A DNA stretch of 64,000 bases from Perca fluviatilis (taxonomy: Eukaryota; Chordata; Actinopteri; Perciformes; Percidae): NCBI RefSeq assembly GCF_010015445.1, contig NC_053118.1:17403437-17467436 (forward strand), in the 5' to 3' direction. The position numbers were made by a program, and so were the translations under genes. This document shows positions 33,865 to 52,732 of the stretch, piece by piece. The notes under the pieces are model-generated. The model was not told where the DNA came from. It saw only the letters and a program-made list of their open reading frames with translations, and ran no database searches. Position 1 is the stretch's first letter, and every line of letters starts with the position of its first letter.

Positions 33865-34387
33865 AAAGGTCCCATGGCATGAAAATTTCACTTTATGAGT
33901 TTTTTTAACATTAATATGCGTTCCCCCAGCCTTCCTATGGTCCCCCAGTGGCTAGAAATGGTGATAGGTGTAAACCGAGTCCTGGGTATCCTGCTCTGCC
34001 TTTGAGAAAATGAAAGCTCAGATGGGCCAATCTGGAATCTTGCTCCTTATGAGGTTATAAGGAGGAAGGTTACCTCCCCTTTCTCTGCTTTGCCCGCCCA
34101 GAGAATTTGGCCCACCCATGAGAGAGAGACATCATGGCTTTCAAACAAGCAAAGTGGCAGTTGGTCAAGGCCACACACCCACCCTCCACCTTGCACCCCC
34201 TCTCTCCTCAATAGCTACAGACACAGAAATGGCACATCCTAAGGAAAGTTCATTGTGGGACTGGCTCTAGTGGCTGTAATTCTGCACCAAGGCTGAATTT
34301 CGGGAAAGAGACTTCAGATACAGTATTAGGTGACCAGTAAGGTCTATATAAAAGCATCCAAAGAGCACCATGTCATGGGACCTTTAA
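33865..34387. mobile_element. Non-autonomous DNA transposon-like element, family A copy 1
   Basis: Begins AAAGGTCCCATGGCATG and ends in the inverted form CATGTCATGGGACCTTT, so it has imperfect terminal inverted repeats of about 17 bp. The body is closely related, in inverted orientation, to 48172-48695. No open frame for a transposase is present, so it would have been moved by an enzyme encoded elsewhere. A third element with the same ends but a different core lies at 57854-58220. Confidence 0.75.
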
Positions 34388-35827
34388 AAAAGCTCTGGCA
34401 ATATTACTTAATAGAACTTTAATTACACATTTTGCTAACTTTTGGGTGTTTTTTTTGTCTTAACTGTAGATGTGGAATCATAACCAGTAATTCAATATCA
34501 AACCTTTTGACAATGGCCCCTTTCAGAGTGTTAGATTATTAGCAGCATTTCAATTGTTTAGCTGGTTCAGGTAATGTAGTACTGTTTTGTATTTTAATCT
34601 ACAGCTCATCATTCTGCAAAATGTGTAAAATCTGCATAAGTAAAATATGTCAGGGTTAGGTCATCTCTCTGCCCTCCCCCAAACCCAGTCATGGTCTGTG
34701 TAGATAAGGATTTGGAGACTCACCCGTTATCTATTACAAATGGTTGTTTTGGTGTATATGTTGACATTTTCAGACACATGAGTTTCTTTGCCCCCCAGAA
34801 CTACATACAGTTCCACCACATATAACCTGGCCTTTTCTAATTTTTTAAAAGGAGTTTAAATGTGGTAATTTAACTCTTTCTGGTATCAGTGCATGTTATG
34901 TTGCCCAGTCAAAAGAGACTTCATCAGCCTGATCTACCAACAAAACAGTTTGTATCCAGCTGAGCTGAAAAATGTAGTGCATCTAGTTATTATTATTATC
35001 TAATACAACAGCCCTGAATAAAGCCTCCCTTCATTTGGGTTGTAGGCTAAGTGGCGCGGACAAAATAACAGAAACCCCTCTCAGTATCAACAGCAGCACA
35101 AGTTAAAACCTCCAAAAGGATGATACAGTTGAAACAACATCTCTCTAAAACAGTTTTACATTATAGGCTAACCGTCAATAATGTAAGATTTATTGCTGGA
35201 CTGTTGTATTCTGCATTATTTTTAGCAGGCTATATTCGCCTGTAATAATCCGACTCTGAAGTGGAGTGTATCATCTCGATAAAGAAACATTAGAAAAACA
35301 TGTCTTTAATATTTGTACGGGAATCTATTACGAGTTCATGTTGACTTTGACTGGTACTGTATACCACTGGGCTATAGGCTATAATAAAGTATAATATAAT
35401 AGTAGTAGGCTATATATTTGTTTGGTCTTTCAAACTTTAATTGTATTTTTAATTGTAAATAATTATTTGTCGACATTAATTTGCAGAAATAACTTAACTC
35501 TAGTGATTTATTTTTATTTATTTTTTAATCATGGATGTTACAGGCAGTTTTATAATACATCCATAGTTACAACGCATTCACGAGCTTTACCTGCCAAAAT
35601 GGCCGATTCTCGGCCACGCCTTCACATTACCTGTGCCTGGCAGTACGCACGCACAAAAAGAGGAAGTGGGGGGGTTGTGTCTCATCAACAACTACGAGCT
35701 GAACTTCACGTCAACGAGAGGAAAATGTGGCGCATGAAGGTCGCATGTCTGGACGAGAAGCAATGAAATATGCGCAGATCTCCACTGATTTCCCTCCGGA
35801 TCAAGTAGAAGTTCACTGTAGCACAGC

Positions 35828-38800
35828 ATGTCCTCATCAAGAGTCACGCTTCATCTTTTACTTCTTACATTCGTCCCCTTCGCTGTCACACTATCAGGTA
35901 AGTTACAGCTTCATTATTAACCATGATGACGGAAGGCATTATTATTAAGTATTTCAAGGCTGTTGGATGTTGAGAGTTTTTGGGACCTGAATGGCTTTAA
36001 TGAGTGCATTGGTTAGTTGGGTCAGAGTAAATAAAGTTAGGCAGGAGGATTAAGACGAGGACAAAAATAATAATAAAAAGGCTCTGTGGTCAGTGTGGAG
36101 CTTTTGTTGTTGACTGAACTGTTGTTTGTATATATGTGTATATATATATAAAGATAACTAATGCAGTGTAAACCAGGATATATGAAACAACAGAGAGTTG
36201 ATTCAAGCTGCACATCAGGGGCTGTTGTGTGTGAACATGGCTCTGTTTGTACAGGCCTGATTAGTCATAGAGAGGGAGTGAAGCTAGGCTGTAGGCCTCA
36301 TCTGTCAACACAGTTGGTCAGTGGGACTTTGTTAACGATAAAAGAAGTAACTTACTTAGCAAGACTTCTTTATATTCTGATTTTCAGTGACATGTAAGCG
36401 GTGATTATATTGTGCTATTTTGTGTTATTTAGCACTGGACAGCTGGTGTTTTTAATCACTATTTCTGTCTGTTTTGGTTTTCAAGCCCACAACTCTAATG
36501 TTTTCGTTCTCAGTCAGCTGTACACGATCTCAGAAAACAGCAGACAGACACCGTTTGAGACTAGCTGGTGAACATAGTGGAGCATTTAGCAGCTAAAGAG
36601 CCAGATATTTCCCTCAGGAGCTGGTAGAGACCAAAAACGGAGCTAAAAGAGAGTGAATATTAGATTCATCATGTGGCCATGAACTCGACTCCAAATGGAT
36701 ACTTATGTTGCTTTCTGTCTGCTGGATGTATAATCGGGCAACCTTTTGCTAACATATTTGCCATATCAACTTTATAAGGTGATAATGTCAGTGTTTACAG
36801 CGTGTTCTGCTGTCGCCAAGTGGTCAAGAAATCAAAAATTTCTTTAAAGTATCACGTCAAATAAGTATTAGTTACCAACTACAGTTCAACCCACGAAACT
36901 GTTCAGTCTGTTAGTGCCAAATTATTTATTAAATAATGTTATGAAATGAAAAAAGAAAGCTAATCGTATAATCTTTTTAAAGTTGCAAATGTATCACGTT
37001 TGAAAAGTAAAATAGATAAAAATCTGTCTATCAACTATTCGATTTATTAATCTGTAAATGAAAGCAGTTTTGGGGCACAGGAGCAGCAGCATGGAGTTCA
37101 GTGTTGGTGGAGGTTTTGCTGTTCAGAAAATAGTTAAGAGGATGAATGATGTCTCCTTTACATGTTGCAGCAGGCATGCAATTACTAAATATAAGCAGTC
37201 CTTATTTCCTAATTCTTTATTTCCACTTTTCTTATCATGTTACAACTAGGGTGCAGTTTCATTAGTCAGGAGTGTAACAGAAATGTCCCTGTTTTTTGAG
37301 ACCGCTTTAGTGTGGATGAGTAAAAAGTAAAAACCGAGAGTGGACCGCATGGCCTATCTGCGCCCTCAGGTCTGAGGTTAGGGGAACTCTGAGATGGCCT
37401 AATCGCTGGGTCAAGAATGACCGCAACAATTGGGAAAGACTTTCTTCAATGATCAGGGAATCACGTGCTGCTCTATCAGTCAAATCAAAATTAAATTTCC
37501 TGTTCGACATTGGTGTGATTTGAAATGCAAATGCTCACACATTTGCATTTATGTTCTTTAGTGTGAGAAAAGATGGTGAACAGAAGAAATGCTAATATCT
37601 TATTGTACTGTGTTCTGTAGGGTCGTGTAAAGTGGATCCGAGCAAAATGGAGGGCCTTTCTCTTCACATCAAGAAGTTGAGGCCGGCCTCTGAGTGCAAG
37701 ATGAAAATAAACTCAGTGTCGAAGGAGAAGATCACAGTCACATCAAGCAGTGAGCTGACTTTTCTGGACTGCCTTCCTGAAGATTTACAAGTCACCGCCA
37801 CAAAAGTCATAGGTAAATCCAGATTTGAGTGTTAAGTGCAGGCTTTCCTGGGCCTGGAAAATAAGCCTTGAATCATTTGTATAACTCTCCATAATGGATT
37901 TATATATCATATCCTAACAGTCAACATTGCTTTATGGAAACGGTGTCCCTCTTAATCTGGATAACTCAGTGTTAACAGTTCTCATAGGTACTATTTCTTG
38001 CAAAAACCCTTTTTTTTGTTGTTGTAGTTTTGGTGAGCTTACCCTTTCATGGCTGTAGCTCCTGAAGGCTAATTTCCATTTTGATTCAAACTACCTGTAC
38101 TTTTATGTCAGAGTGTAGTCAACTCAAAGACTGCCAGAAGACTCCGGCCCCTTTGTCGGTGCCCATTTTGCCGACCTGCCTCCCCGCCCCTCTGAGCAAT
38201 GTGACCTGGACTCTCCGTCCTCCTCAGTCGGGTTCCGTGGAGCTGACCTCTCCCACTGGGCCCCTCAAGCAATCCCTACCTGGGCAGCAATGCAACGACA
38301 GCATCATTATCAAAGTGGTCGGAGACGATGGCTCTACTATCGGACACTTCTGCCATCAGGGAGCCATACAGAATGTCCAAATCCACACCAAGGTGTCTGT
38401 CACTGTGTCTGGCATGGGGGGTAAAGCACTAACGGGGCCTTTCAAGCATGTGCTGAATGTTGTTTTAAAAGAGGAGATATCGGGTAAGAAGCAGCTTTAA
38501 CTTTAGCTTTAAATATTTGAAATGCATGTGTTTCAGTGATATTTAATATTCCTTTCTTTCTAATCATATTCAGAAAGATATATATTCACTGTATCTCCAA
38601 TGAGAGACACTCCTGTCCTTTTGGCTACTCCTGGTTGGCCAATAGGAATGAAGGCTTACTCCACCGTCTCCTGGATCGTTTCTGTTCCCCCGAAGATGGA
38701 GGCTCAACTGATGTTTGTCAACCTCAGCCAGCCAAAGTGCAGCAACCGCCACACTGACATCAGGGTGCACAGAGTCGGGTGCCCAGAGGAGGACTACAGC

Positions 38801-40708
38801 CGCAGGGAGGACGAGGAGGCCAAGAGTGAGATCACCGTCTCCGATAACTTCTACCTCAACATGTCCAACTGTATGCCTGAACGAGGAGACTTCAGGGTCC
38901 TCACCAAGATCACCCTGCAGGAGAGCAAGAGTAAGAGGACAGTTTGTAGGGATACAATTATTACATTATAGTTTTGTGTAAACTGAGAAAAAAATCTTGG
39001 TCCAGACTGAAATACCTCAACTAGGACACCCATTCATGTTCCTCAGGATTAATTGTAACAACTTAATTAGTCCTCAAATTAAAATTAATAATGTGTAATT
39101 GTCGAATACTCTGGTTGATGACCAAACACTTCAAAGTAATAGCATTCCCATCATCCTTAGCTGAACTTTGTGTTCAGTGCCAATAAGATTAAATTAAATT
39201 AAATTAGCATTTGCAGCCTTATTTGCTAGCATGGCTCTAGTCTAGAGTGTTCTTGTTCAATGACTGACATATGCCCAAATATAGTCTCGCATTGCCAGAC
39301 CTTCCTCCACAGCGCGGAGGAGGAGGGTCTGGGGAGTGTACATAGCATTCCGGGATGGGAGAGAAACATGCTCTGGTTTATTGGCATTTCTTTAAACCAT
39401 TCACAGTCGTCATGGGTCGCGCTAAGCGCCGTACGGAGCGACAGTGCCTCTGCAAAATAGCCTCGGGAAGGAACTTGTTTTGGTGGAACGTGTACACTTA
39501 AAAGTTGTTTTAGTCGTGCAACAGAAAACTCAGATTAGACAGATAGTCTAGCTAGCTGTCTGGATTTACCCTGCAGAGATCTGAGGAGCAGTTCACCATA
39601 GTCCTCATAAATCCATCAGAGTTTAGAATGCCAACACAAAGGAAGCCCAGGGCAATGGATATCTGGCCTAATTGAGTGAAATCTGGCGGAATTTCCATCG
39701 GCAACGGAGCAATCCCGGAAGTGGAATGTTGTGGATATAGACTATCCTAAATATAACCAAGAAACAGAACTATTACACCCCCCCCCCCCCTTCTTTTTTT
39801 GTGAATCATAAGAAGTTAATCAATATTTGTTAATCTTTAGGTTTCAGAAGCTTTTATTTTAGTATTTTAGAGACAATATCAAATTTTCATTACAATTGAT
39901 TATACACTTAATTTAATGTAGCATACAGTAGGAAGTATTAATGAAGAATTGTATTTGTTTTCTCTCATTTAGACTTTCTGCAGACTACAATCCTGAGTGT
40001 GGTGTCTGCTCTGTTGGTCATTTTTGCCGTTGTGCTGGTAGTGGTCTGTGTGGTGATTAGGTAAGTGCAACTGCTTCATGTTTTATTCTTCAGTGTTATA
40101 ATGTCTGGTATTTTTTAAATTGCTTACTTTAGGTAATATAGTAAAGAAGAAGTGTCTTACTAAACCTCAAACTGCTCTTCATTTAAAATGTTCTTAGTTA
40201 ACGGGTCAACTGATAGTTTGATGCTGTATATAACTCTAAAGCTCTCATCGTCTTGTCTCTCCTGCCAAACAGGAAGAAGAAGAAGAAGCTGAATCCTGAA
40301 GTGTCCATCTACAATCCAAACGGCATCAGCTTCCTGCCAGCACACAACGGCTTCCCCAAAACACGTGAGGACAACGAGTCCCATGTGTACGCCTCCATTG
40401 AGGACACGCTGGTCTACACAGACCTGCTGAGACAGGGGGCAGAGATAGGGGTCTACGGAGAGTTTGACACATACCGGCCCTTCACAGGGCAAACAGACTC
40501 ACATAATCCATTGGTCTCTGAAGACGCTGGTGCAGACAACATGCCAGTCGGGGCTTACCAGCAGTTTCAGGCTCCTCCGCTTCCCATCAGGCCCAAGAGC
40601 CACGTCCAACCCCTGGTGGACAATGAGATTTACCAGACTGATAACCAAAGTGAAGAGGAACACTCTCCGGATCTGGGGCCCCGGCTGGAGCCAGAGGGAG
40701 GGAACTGA
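35828..40708 (+). CDS. cdcp1: CUB domain-containing protein 1, short-ectodomain form
   Basis: Single-pass membrane glycoprotein; the mammalian form is a Src-family substrate in adhesion signalling. Six exons: 35828-35897, 37621-37812, 38112-38483, 38574-38930, 39973-40060, 40273-40708, giving 504 residues with all phases in register. Exon 1 encodes a signal peptide. Exons 2-4 encode a cysteine-containing CUB-like ectodomain of about 305 residues with several N-glycosylation sites (NVT, NDS, NLS, NMS). Exon 5 encodes the membrane helix (about residues 334-359) followed by a KKKKK stop-transfer run. The cytoplasmic tail keeps the human tyrosine motifs SHVYASIEDTLVYTDLL and DTYRPF, plus IYNPNG and NEIYQTD. 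Human CDCP1 is 836 residues with two tandem ectodomain units; here only one is encoded, most like the membrane-proximal one. The neighbours tmem158 and clec3b match human order. Confidence 0.9.
39282..39744. mobile_element. Short inverted-repeat element, family B copy 2 (in cdcp1 intron 4)
   Basis: Runs from TAGTCTCGCATTGCCAGAC to ATAGACTA. The body matches 10954-11402 in inverted orientation over about 450 bp, including the blocks around the ggcatttctttaaacca and aatccatc motifs. A common non-coding dispersed repeat in fish genomes as far as I recall; no transposase frame. Confidence 0.7.
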
Positions 40709-41387
40709 GGAGAAGATAGGATTCAGCTTTGTGCTTTTCTTTTGACCTACTTGAACTTTGAGATATTCATCCCTGGCATCTTTGTGATTACCAGCCTTGC
40801 AAGAAGCCTTTGTTTTTTTCTCTTGAGTGTGGTTTTGTACCCAAGCCAGGCGCACAAAATAACCCTGCTGTTACCTTGTTTTATCTCAGATAAAGGCAGT
40901 ACATAATCATCCTCTTTATACCAGGCTTGCAATTATAAAGAGATCCTGCAATACTTTTAGGCAACGAAAAAAGAATTTTGTGCTTTTGTATTTTTTTTGG
41001 ACCCATACTTTTATGATACTCAAAACTGGTCTGCTGCTGGTTAAGTGATCTGTTTTTCTGGTCATACAAGGACTTTTTTGTTTTTGTTTTCTATTTGTGT
41101 TTAATGATGAATGAAAATCACTAGTCAGAGGCCATATTTCCCTATTTGTTTTAAGGACCAGTCCTTATACACTTGATTGCAATCTGTGAGCAAAAAGTTG
41201 CTCACCACCAAACAGTATCTTTGTCAGTATCTGTGTTGGTTGACTGAATTTAATATATTAATTATTAAGATATTAATAACGGGTAGTTTTTAAAAGAGAG
41301 ACTATGTGAGGAATGTAATTTAACATAAGATGAGTGTGATGAGTGTTCATGAGTTGTAAAGACAGACTCAGTTGTTTGATGTGGGTC

Positions 41388-41740
41388 AATAAACCAATCT
41401 AAAAGGTACATGGTACAGGTCATGGTACAGACCAACTGTTTTCTAAAATTCAACAGGTTATACATTAACTGGGATAGAAAGCAATAACACAGCATATTAA
41501 AATCTTTATTTTTTATCTTTGATTTTGACATTGGGCTGACCTACATGAACATGCCAGAATATTAACTTGAATATTAAAATATGATTCCAGTTTTACAGTC
41601 AAACTGGTGAAAAAGATAGAATAAATTGTGTTGTTTGTTATGTAAAGCCATGTCGCCTCCTGCCGTCCAGAAAGTGAACAGCAGGAGGGGAACACATTTT
41701 AGAGTTGCCATAAATTTGTTCTCACTTCAGAGGAAATAAA
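41388..41740 (+). promoter_or_regulatory. cdcp1: Candidate poly(A) signals of cdcp1
   Basis: AATAAA occurs at 41388-41393 and again at 41735-41740, 680 and 1027 nt after the cdcp1 stop. Either could end the transcript. Confidence 0.45.
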
Positions 41741-42739
41741 GTGTCCGCTGTAAAACAATGCAAAAACTCTCTGAATATGAAGTTATTTTGGTTAGAAAGC
41801 CATGTAAAATATAACCATAAACAATTTACAGTCTGATTGACTAAAGGGACATTCCCTCTACTAACATGCTGCTGCCGACATCAGTGGACGTCCAATGGAG
41901 ACATCCACACATGTTGATCTGAACCCTTCTTTGGGTGAGTAAACAAGTAAGAGTGCCAATACAGAAACTAGGTTTGCTTGATGGAAAAAATTGTGGGTAG
42001 GGGTGGAGACACAATAAGTTATTGTAGGAAACCTTTGAAAAGGAAATTTGAAAAGGTTTCATGGTTTTTATGGGAGGGAACGTTGACATTTTCCATTGAA
42101 AATAATCCCTGCACACTTTTCCACCTGCACATCCTCCTCTCTGCTTATAATATATATCTTTCTGACTTTGAACGTAGATTATTGAAAGTGGTGACGATGT
42201 CATCCTCATTGTACTCGTTATCTTAGTCCTGGCCTTCTTGTTGAAGTTCACCATTTCTTTTGTCCAGTGTTTTTGAGTCTTATTTTGAAAGGAAAACTTT
42301 GGCTGGGTGTGACCCTTTTAACCCATTTGGCCCTGTTGTAAAAAAGACAGCAACCTAAAACCAAGAGTTTGTTTTGTTATTACTTTTGGTTGAAACCTTC
42401 CTTTTTCATGAGCTGGTACATAACATTTTTTTAAGCAAGCATGTCTTCCTTCTGATAAGCAAATATTCCATTTTATATCTACTGAATTTGTGAGCAAGAA
42501 GACAATGAGTACAACAGAGAGGACACGTGTTGATTAACATTTTATAACGTAATATAAGCAGCATAACTTCAGAATAAAGACAGTGCCTCATTAAAGGCAC
42601 TCATGATGATTGCTCTTCAGTAAAAACGTGTTCTTGCATTGATTAGCAGATGACATAAAATACATGTAACAAAGACAAGCCATCCAGTGGTGTTTACCTT
42701 GATGAATACCTAAAATGCTGAAGTGTTTGAGAACACAAG

Positions 42740-42745
42740 TTTATT
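42740..42745 (-). promoter_or_regulatory. clec3b: Candidate poly(A) signal of clec3b
   Basis: AATAAA on the minus strand about 245 nt after the clec3b stop codon, a typical distance. Confidence 0.55.
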
Positions 42746-42987
42746 GAATGTATGCAAAATGTTTAGCTTATACAATGACATACTGTATCCCAGACCACTG
42801 TGTGAGGTCAGTGCACATCTGAATGGCTTGGTCAAGAAAAAGGGAGCTTAAGAAAAGATGATGTACTTATGTTTCAATGCGTTGCATATCTGATACTCTA
42901 CAAGATTCATTCTTTTCTGCAAGCAGCATTTGATGTTTACATGCATGTTTTTCTGCCCAGATTGATGTTAATGTCAGACAGCAGCCC

Positions 42988-43995
42988 TCAGACGATATTG
43001 AACTCACACACAGAAGCCTTTAGAGCTCGGCAGTTCTCATCAAACCACTTCCCGTTGGCTGTGGTGGAGAGGATGCCACAGTTCTGGCTGCGCCCTCCGT
43101 CTGGCTGCAGGGTGATCTCTGTCTCCCAGTTCTTGAAGCGCACGCTGGAGCCTGATTGGTCCACCCACTGGCCTTCGGTCATCATGTCATTGATGCCCAG
43201 CCAGATGTGCTCCTCAGGGCTGATGCTCTGACGTACGTAGCTGTAGAGTTGGTCGTTCTCGTCTCCTGTCAGAGGAGTGCTCAGACTGCCTCCCTTGGCG
43301 ATGCAGTCATCACTGGCGGCGTGGAAGGTCTTCTTCACTGGGTCAGCCAGGAAACACTTGCCGAGGATCTTAGTGCCTCGCAGACAAACTTAGGTGGAAA
43401 TTAGGAGAAGGTCAGTGTGGCTCAGGTGTTATTGTTGTCTATTTTTGGTTCTCCATCACTGGAAAGCTGTTCAATTCTGTTCTATGTTACACACAGCATG
43501 TTGGTACTTTAATGGATTATTGAGCTGTTGGACAGCATTTCTTCTATTGTGATCTATAAACTGAGCAACGCATTCTTTAAAAAAAATGTAATTGTGTGGT
43601 ATTTATGACACTTTTTGCAGGACAAACCTGCGTGTAAAGCTTGCTGCTCTTTCAGCACATTCAGCTCTTGAACAATGTCAGTAATCTGTTTCTTCAGCTC
43701 CTCAATCGCAGCACTGTTTGCAGAGTCTGTTGAAAACAATGTTCAAAAAATGAAGAATTTATTCCAAAGCACAATGCATTCAGTCAGTATTATTGATGAA
43801 CTCCCAATACAGTAGTTCAGTGGTGTTATTCTCAACACAAATTTAACAAGTAAGGGAATTGTTTTCATTTCCAATGTCAAGTTACAGTAATAGCCTACCT
43901 TTCTTGCCATTTCTTTTCGTTGAGGAGGTCTGCTGGAACGTGCGGCATGCCAGCAGGAGAAGGCAAAACATCAAGAAAACTCCTCGAGCATCCAT
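42988..43995 (-). CDS. clec3b: Tetranectin, secreted C-type lectin fold protein
   Basis: Secreted protein that in mammals forms trimers and binds calcium and plasminogen kringle 4. Three exons, as in the family: 43899-43995 (signal peptide and lysine-containing N-terminus), 43628-43726 (coiled-coil trimerisation helix, with IEELKKQITDIVQELNVL then LKEQQAL), 42988-43388 (whole C-type lectin-like domain). The product is 198 residues, close to the human 202. The lectin domain starts VCLRGTK and ends VCEFNIV. It keeps six cysteines, the IWLGIND core, KNWETEI and QPDGG (calcium and kringle site region in human) and NGKWFDENC. The exon 3 acceptor is a less usual CTAAG, but it gives the only frame that joins HA to VCLRG. 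Converges on cdcp1 and is followed upstream by fez2. Confidence 0.95.
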
Positions 43996-44746
43996 GATAC
44001 TTGGAGAAATACTTTAAATCCACCGCAAAGAAACTGTTTTGGTGCAACAGCACAAAAGAAGCTCCTCACAGCACTGAGCGCTGGTGACTGTTTTGTTTTA
44101 CACGCCCAGGGTGGCGGCACAGAGTTGAATGAGGAAATCTTATGTGAGAGAGAACAAATTTTTTACAGATGTTTAACAGACGTTTATGGGACAAGCGTGA
44201 CTTGAGTTCTGTATGTTTGTAGGTTACTTATAAATTACAGCAGGTCTGTCTGTCTGTCTGTCTGTCTATGTGTGTGTGTGTGTGTGCGTGTGTATGTTTG
44301 TGCGTGCGTGGTGTCACATTTATTACATAAACTGAATTTTAATTATTTACATCTTTACGTCTGTGCTATCAAGAGCAACAAACAGGCTACAAACAGGTTG
44401 GCCTTTTCATAGTGGCTTGCTCAATGAATTATGGATGAAGGATCTGTTGTGTTTCTGTTTGCTGAGGGCTCCAACAGGCCAGAGGTTGGATGTATTCTTT
44501 TATTTTTTTATCCACAGCACTGCATCTGGATCTCCTCAGTGAGCTGGAGGAGGTGCAGCTGACACGTGGCAGAGACTTATATAATGAAGAAACAGTGTTA
44601 TGAATTTAACATTTGTTAATATTCATCAATCTCTTTTCTGTAAGAGGCTGTTCTTTACCAGAGAGTTTCAGTGACCTCAGGCAGCAACAAGAAAGCTGAA
44701 TGTCCATGCCTCTAAATGATTAGTGGTCTTACATTTCACTTTCTGA

Positions 44747-44748
<2 letters not shown>

Positions 44749-44819
<71 letters not shown>
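44749..44819. repeat. (AC)n microsatellite
   Basis: 71 bp of pure AC between clec3b and fez2. Confidence 0.95.
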
Positions 44820-44822
<3 letters not shown>

Positions 44823-46041
44823 CTCACAGCCAAATAACACATTAAAGTGATGCAATGAAAACTCTATTTCCAAACATGAGCAAAAAGACCTGCAAATAAC
44901 TATAAAAACTGGAGAATAATACATGTTTCACCTTATAATATTCAAAGACAAACAGCTGATTATAAAGACCACCTCCATTTTTGTCATCAATATTTACAGT
45001 ATTGATACATCTGAATTTAAACCTTGGGAGAAAGCTTTGTTGCTTGCTTTTTTTTAAACGTTTATATCGTTTGGTTGTAGAAAATGAAATAATATAGAGG
45101 GATTATTATTATATGTTTCATCATTTCAATGTTTTACTTATCTATAGAATGGGGCTTAAATACAGTTATTGTATTCACTCATTTTGCATTTATATTACTT
45201 GTTTTGTGTGAAATTAATAAAATACATTCAACAAAGAGAGTGTGATTCTTTTCAATATATTTGAAACAAAATATTTACAAAACAAATTAACAATGAAGCA
45301 GGTTCTAAAAGTAGTCCAGCAGTTTGACATTCATTGAAAATAAGTTATTTATAATGTAAAAAAGTTCAGGCAAAGACCAAAAGGCATGTGTGTACATATA
45401 CAAGAATACATACAGAGTAACAGGCTGCCCTGTGCGCAGCAGGCACGTCGACGCTCGCGTCCCTGATTCAAAGTTCCAGTCAGCGTCACAAAAGTACAGA
45501 CAGTGCATGGGTCATAATTAAGTATTCAATCAAATGCATAGTTAGTAAATCAGTTCATTTCAACTCGACCATCAACACTTTATCTTCCACAGAATAATAA
45601 TGATGTATGTATGCAGTGTGCTGCTGAGATGAAAGCAGATAACACACTTTGCTGCTACATGGAAGGCTGTGTTGAATTATATGATGGTTTTACAATATGT
45701 TTATGCACACAGGTTTAAGGTAACTAACTATATTATTTATTTATTATCATTACATTATGTTCTATGTGTCTGTATCCCGTCCCTTTCTGCTTCTCTGATC
45801 TGCCTCATGTGCTGCTGTGATACATATTGATGTCTCTGTGTACGCTTTACAGTTTTGATGCTTGAAAAGCTCTTTTTATAATCCTCTATTACTGCAACTT
45901 TAACGTGCTTTGTGCATTTGTTCATTGCTCAGTGAATAGTTAAGCACTTCAGATAAATACAAAGCCCTTTGCATTGTAGCTCGGCTATTACTTCTAACCA
46001 ACAAGCAGAGCTCAGTTTCCAAACAGTTCAGCTTCTATCGC

Positions 46042-46105
<64 letters not shown>

Positions 46106-46111
<6 letters not shown>

Positions 46112-46165
46112 AAAGATACCCCATATATATATATATATATATATATATGGGGTATCTTTCTTATA
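46106..46165. repeat. 60-bp perfect palindrome with AT core
   Basis: Arms at 46106-46122 and 46149-46165 (TATAAGAAAGATACCCC and its reverse complement) flank a 26-bp alternating AT core. The core is itself self-complementary, so the whole 60 bp can fold as one hairpin or cruciform. It is continuous with an (AT)n tract at 46044-46109. Confidence 0.9.
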
Positions 46166-46456
46166 TCATTTATCATACTTAAGATACTTTTTCACAGTGC
46201 AGGGAAATTAAAAAACATTGAAAATAAGTCAAAACTCACAGGAACACAGGGTTTGCAAAATCACAATGCTCAACACAAAATAAATACAACTAAATTAAGA
46301 AACGAATACAGAAAAAGATACATCTTGAGGTAAAAACATGCAGGAATAAATTAAGTGTGCTTCATGTCTGCAAAAAATACAATGAGTCCTCTTCATCTTG
46401 TTGCCATGGTAAACCATCTGAAGCCTCTGCAGCGTGTTGGGCACCGTCCCTCTGGT

Positions 46457-52732
<6,276 letters not shown>

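Larger units (their letters stand above)
32755..35827. other. tmem158 3' UTR and intergenic region to cdcp1
   Basis: The first 600 nt are the probable tmem158 3' UTR. A 523-bp inverted-repeat element follows (33865-34387). The rest is AT-rich without a recognisable gene. The last 250 nt are richer in CpG and probably form the cdcp1 promoter and 5' UTR. Confidence 0.5.
40709..42987. other. cdcp1 and clec3b 3' UTRs and the gap between them
   Basis: The two genes converge here. Candidate poly(A) signals place the cdcp1 end near 41.4-41.75 kb and the clec3b end near 42.72 kb. Nothing coding or repetitive of note was recognised in between. Confidence 0.5.
43996..46456. other. Region between clec3b start and fez2 stop
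   Basis: The right part is the fez2 3' UTR; minus-strand AATAAA signals occur at 45736-45745. The left part is the clec3b promoter. Between them lie a (GTCT)n/(TG)n tract (about 44244-44286), a 71-bp (AC)n (44749-44819), an (AT)n and a 60-bp palindrome. exosc7, the clec3b neighbour in human, is not seen. Confidence 0.5.

Noticed and set aside
37307..37510. 67-codon minus-strand frame in cdcp1 intron 1
   Set aside because: No splice context linking it to cdcp1 (wrong strand), no recognised family, and likely dispersed-repeat sequence.
46431..46456. Alternative fez2 last exon starting after ccagag near 46452
   Set aside because: Its frame gives GTVPNT, not VLCPT. The acceptor at 46474-46475 gives the exact family ending.
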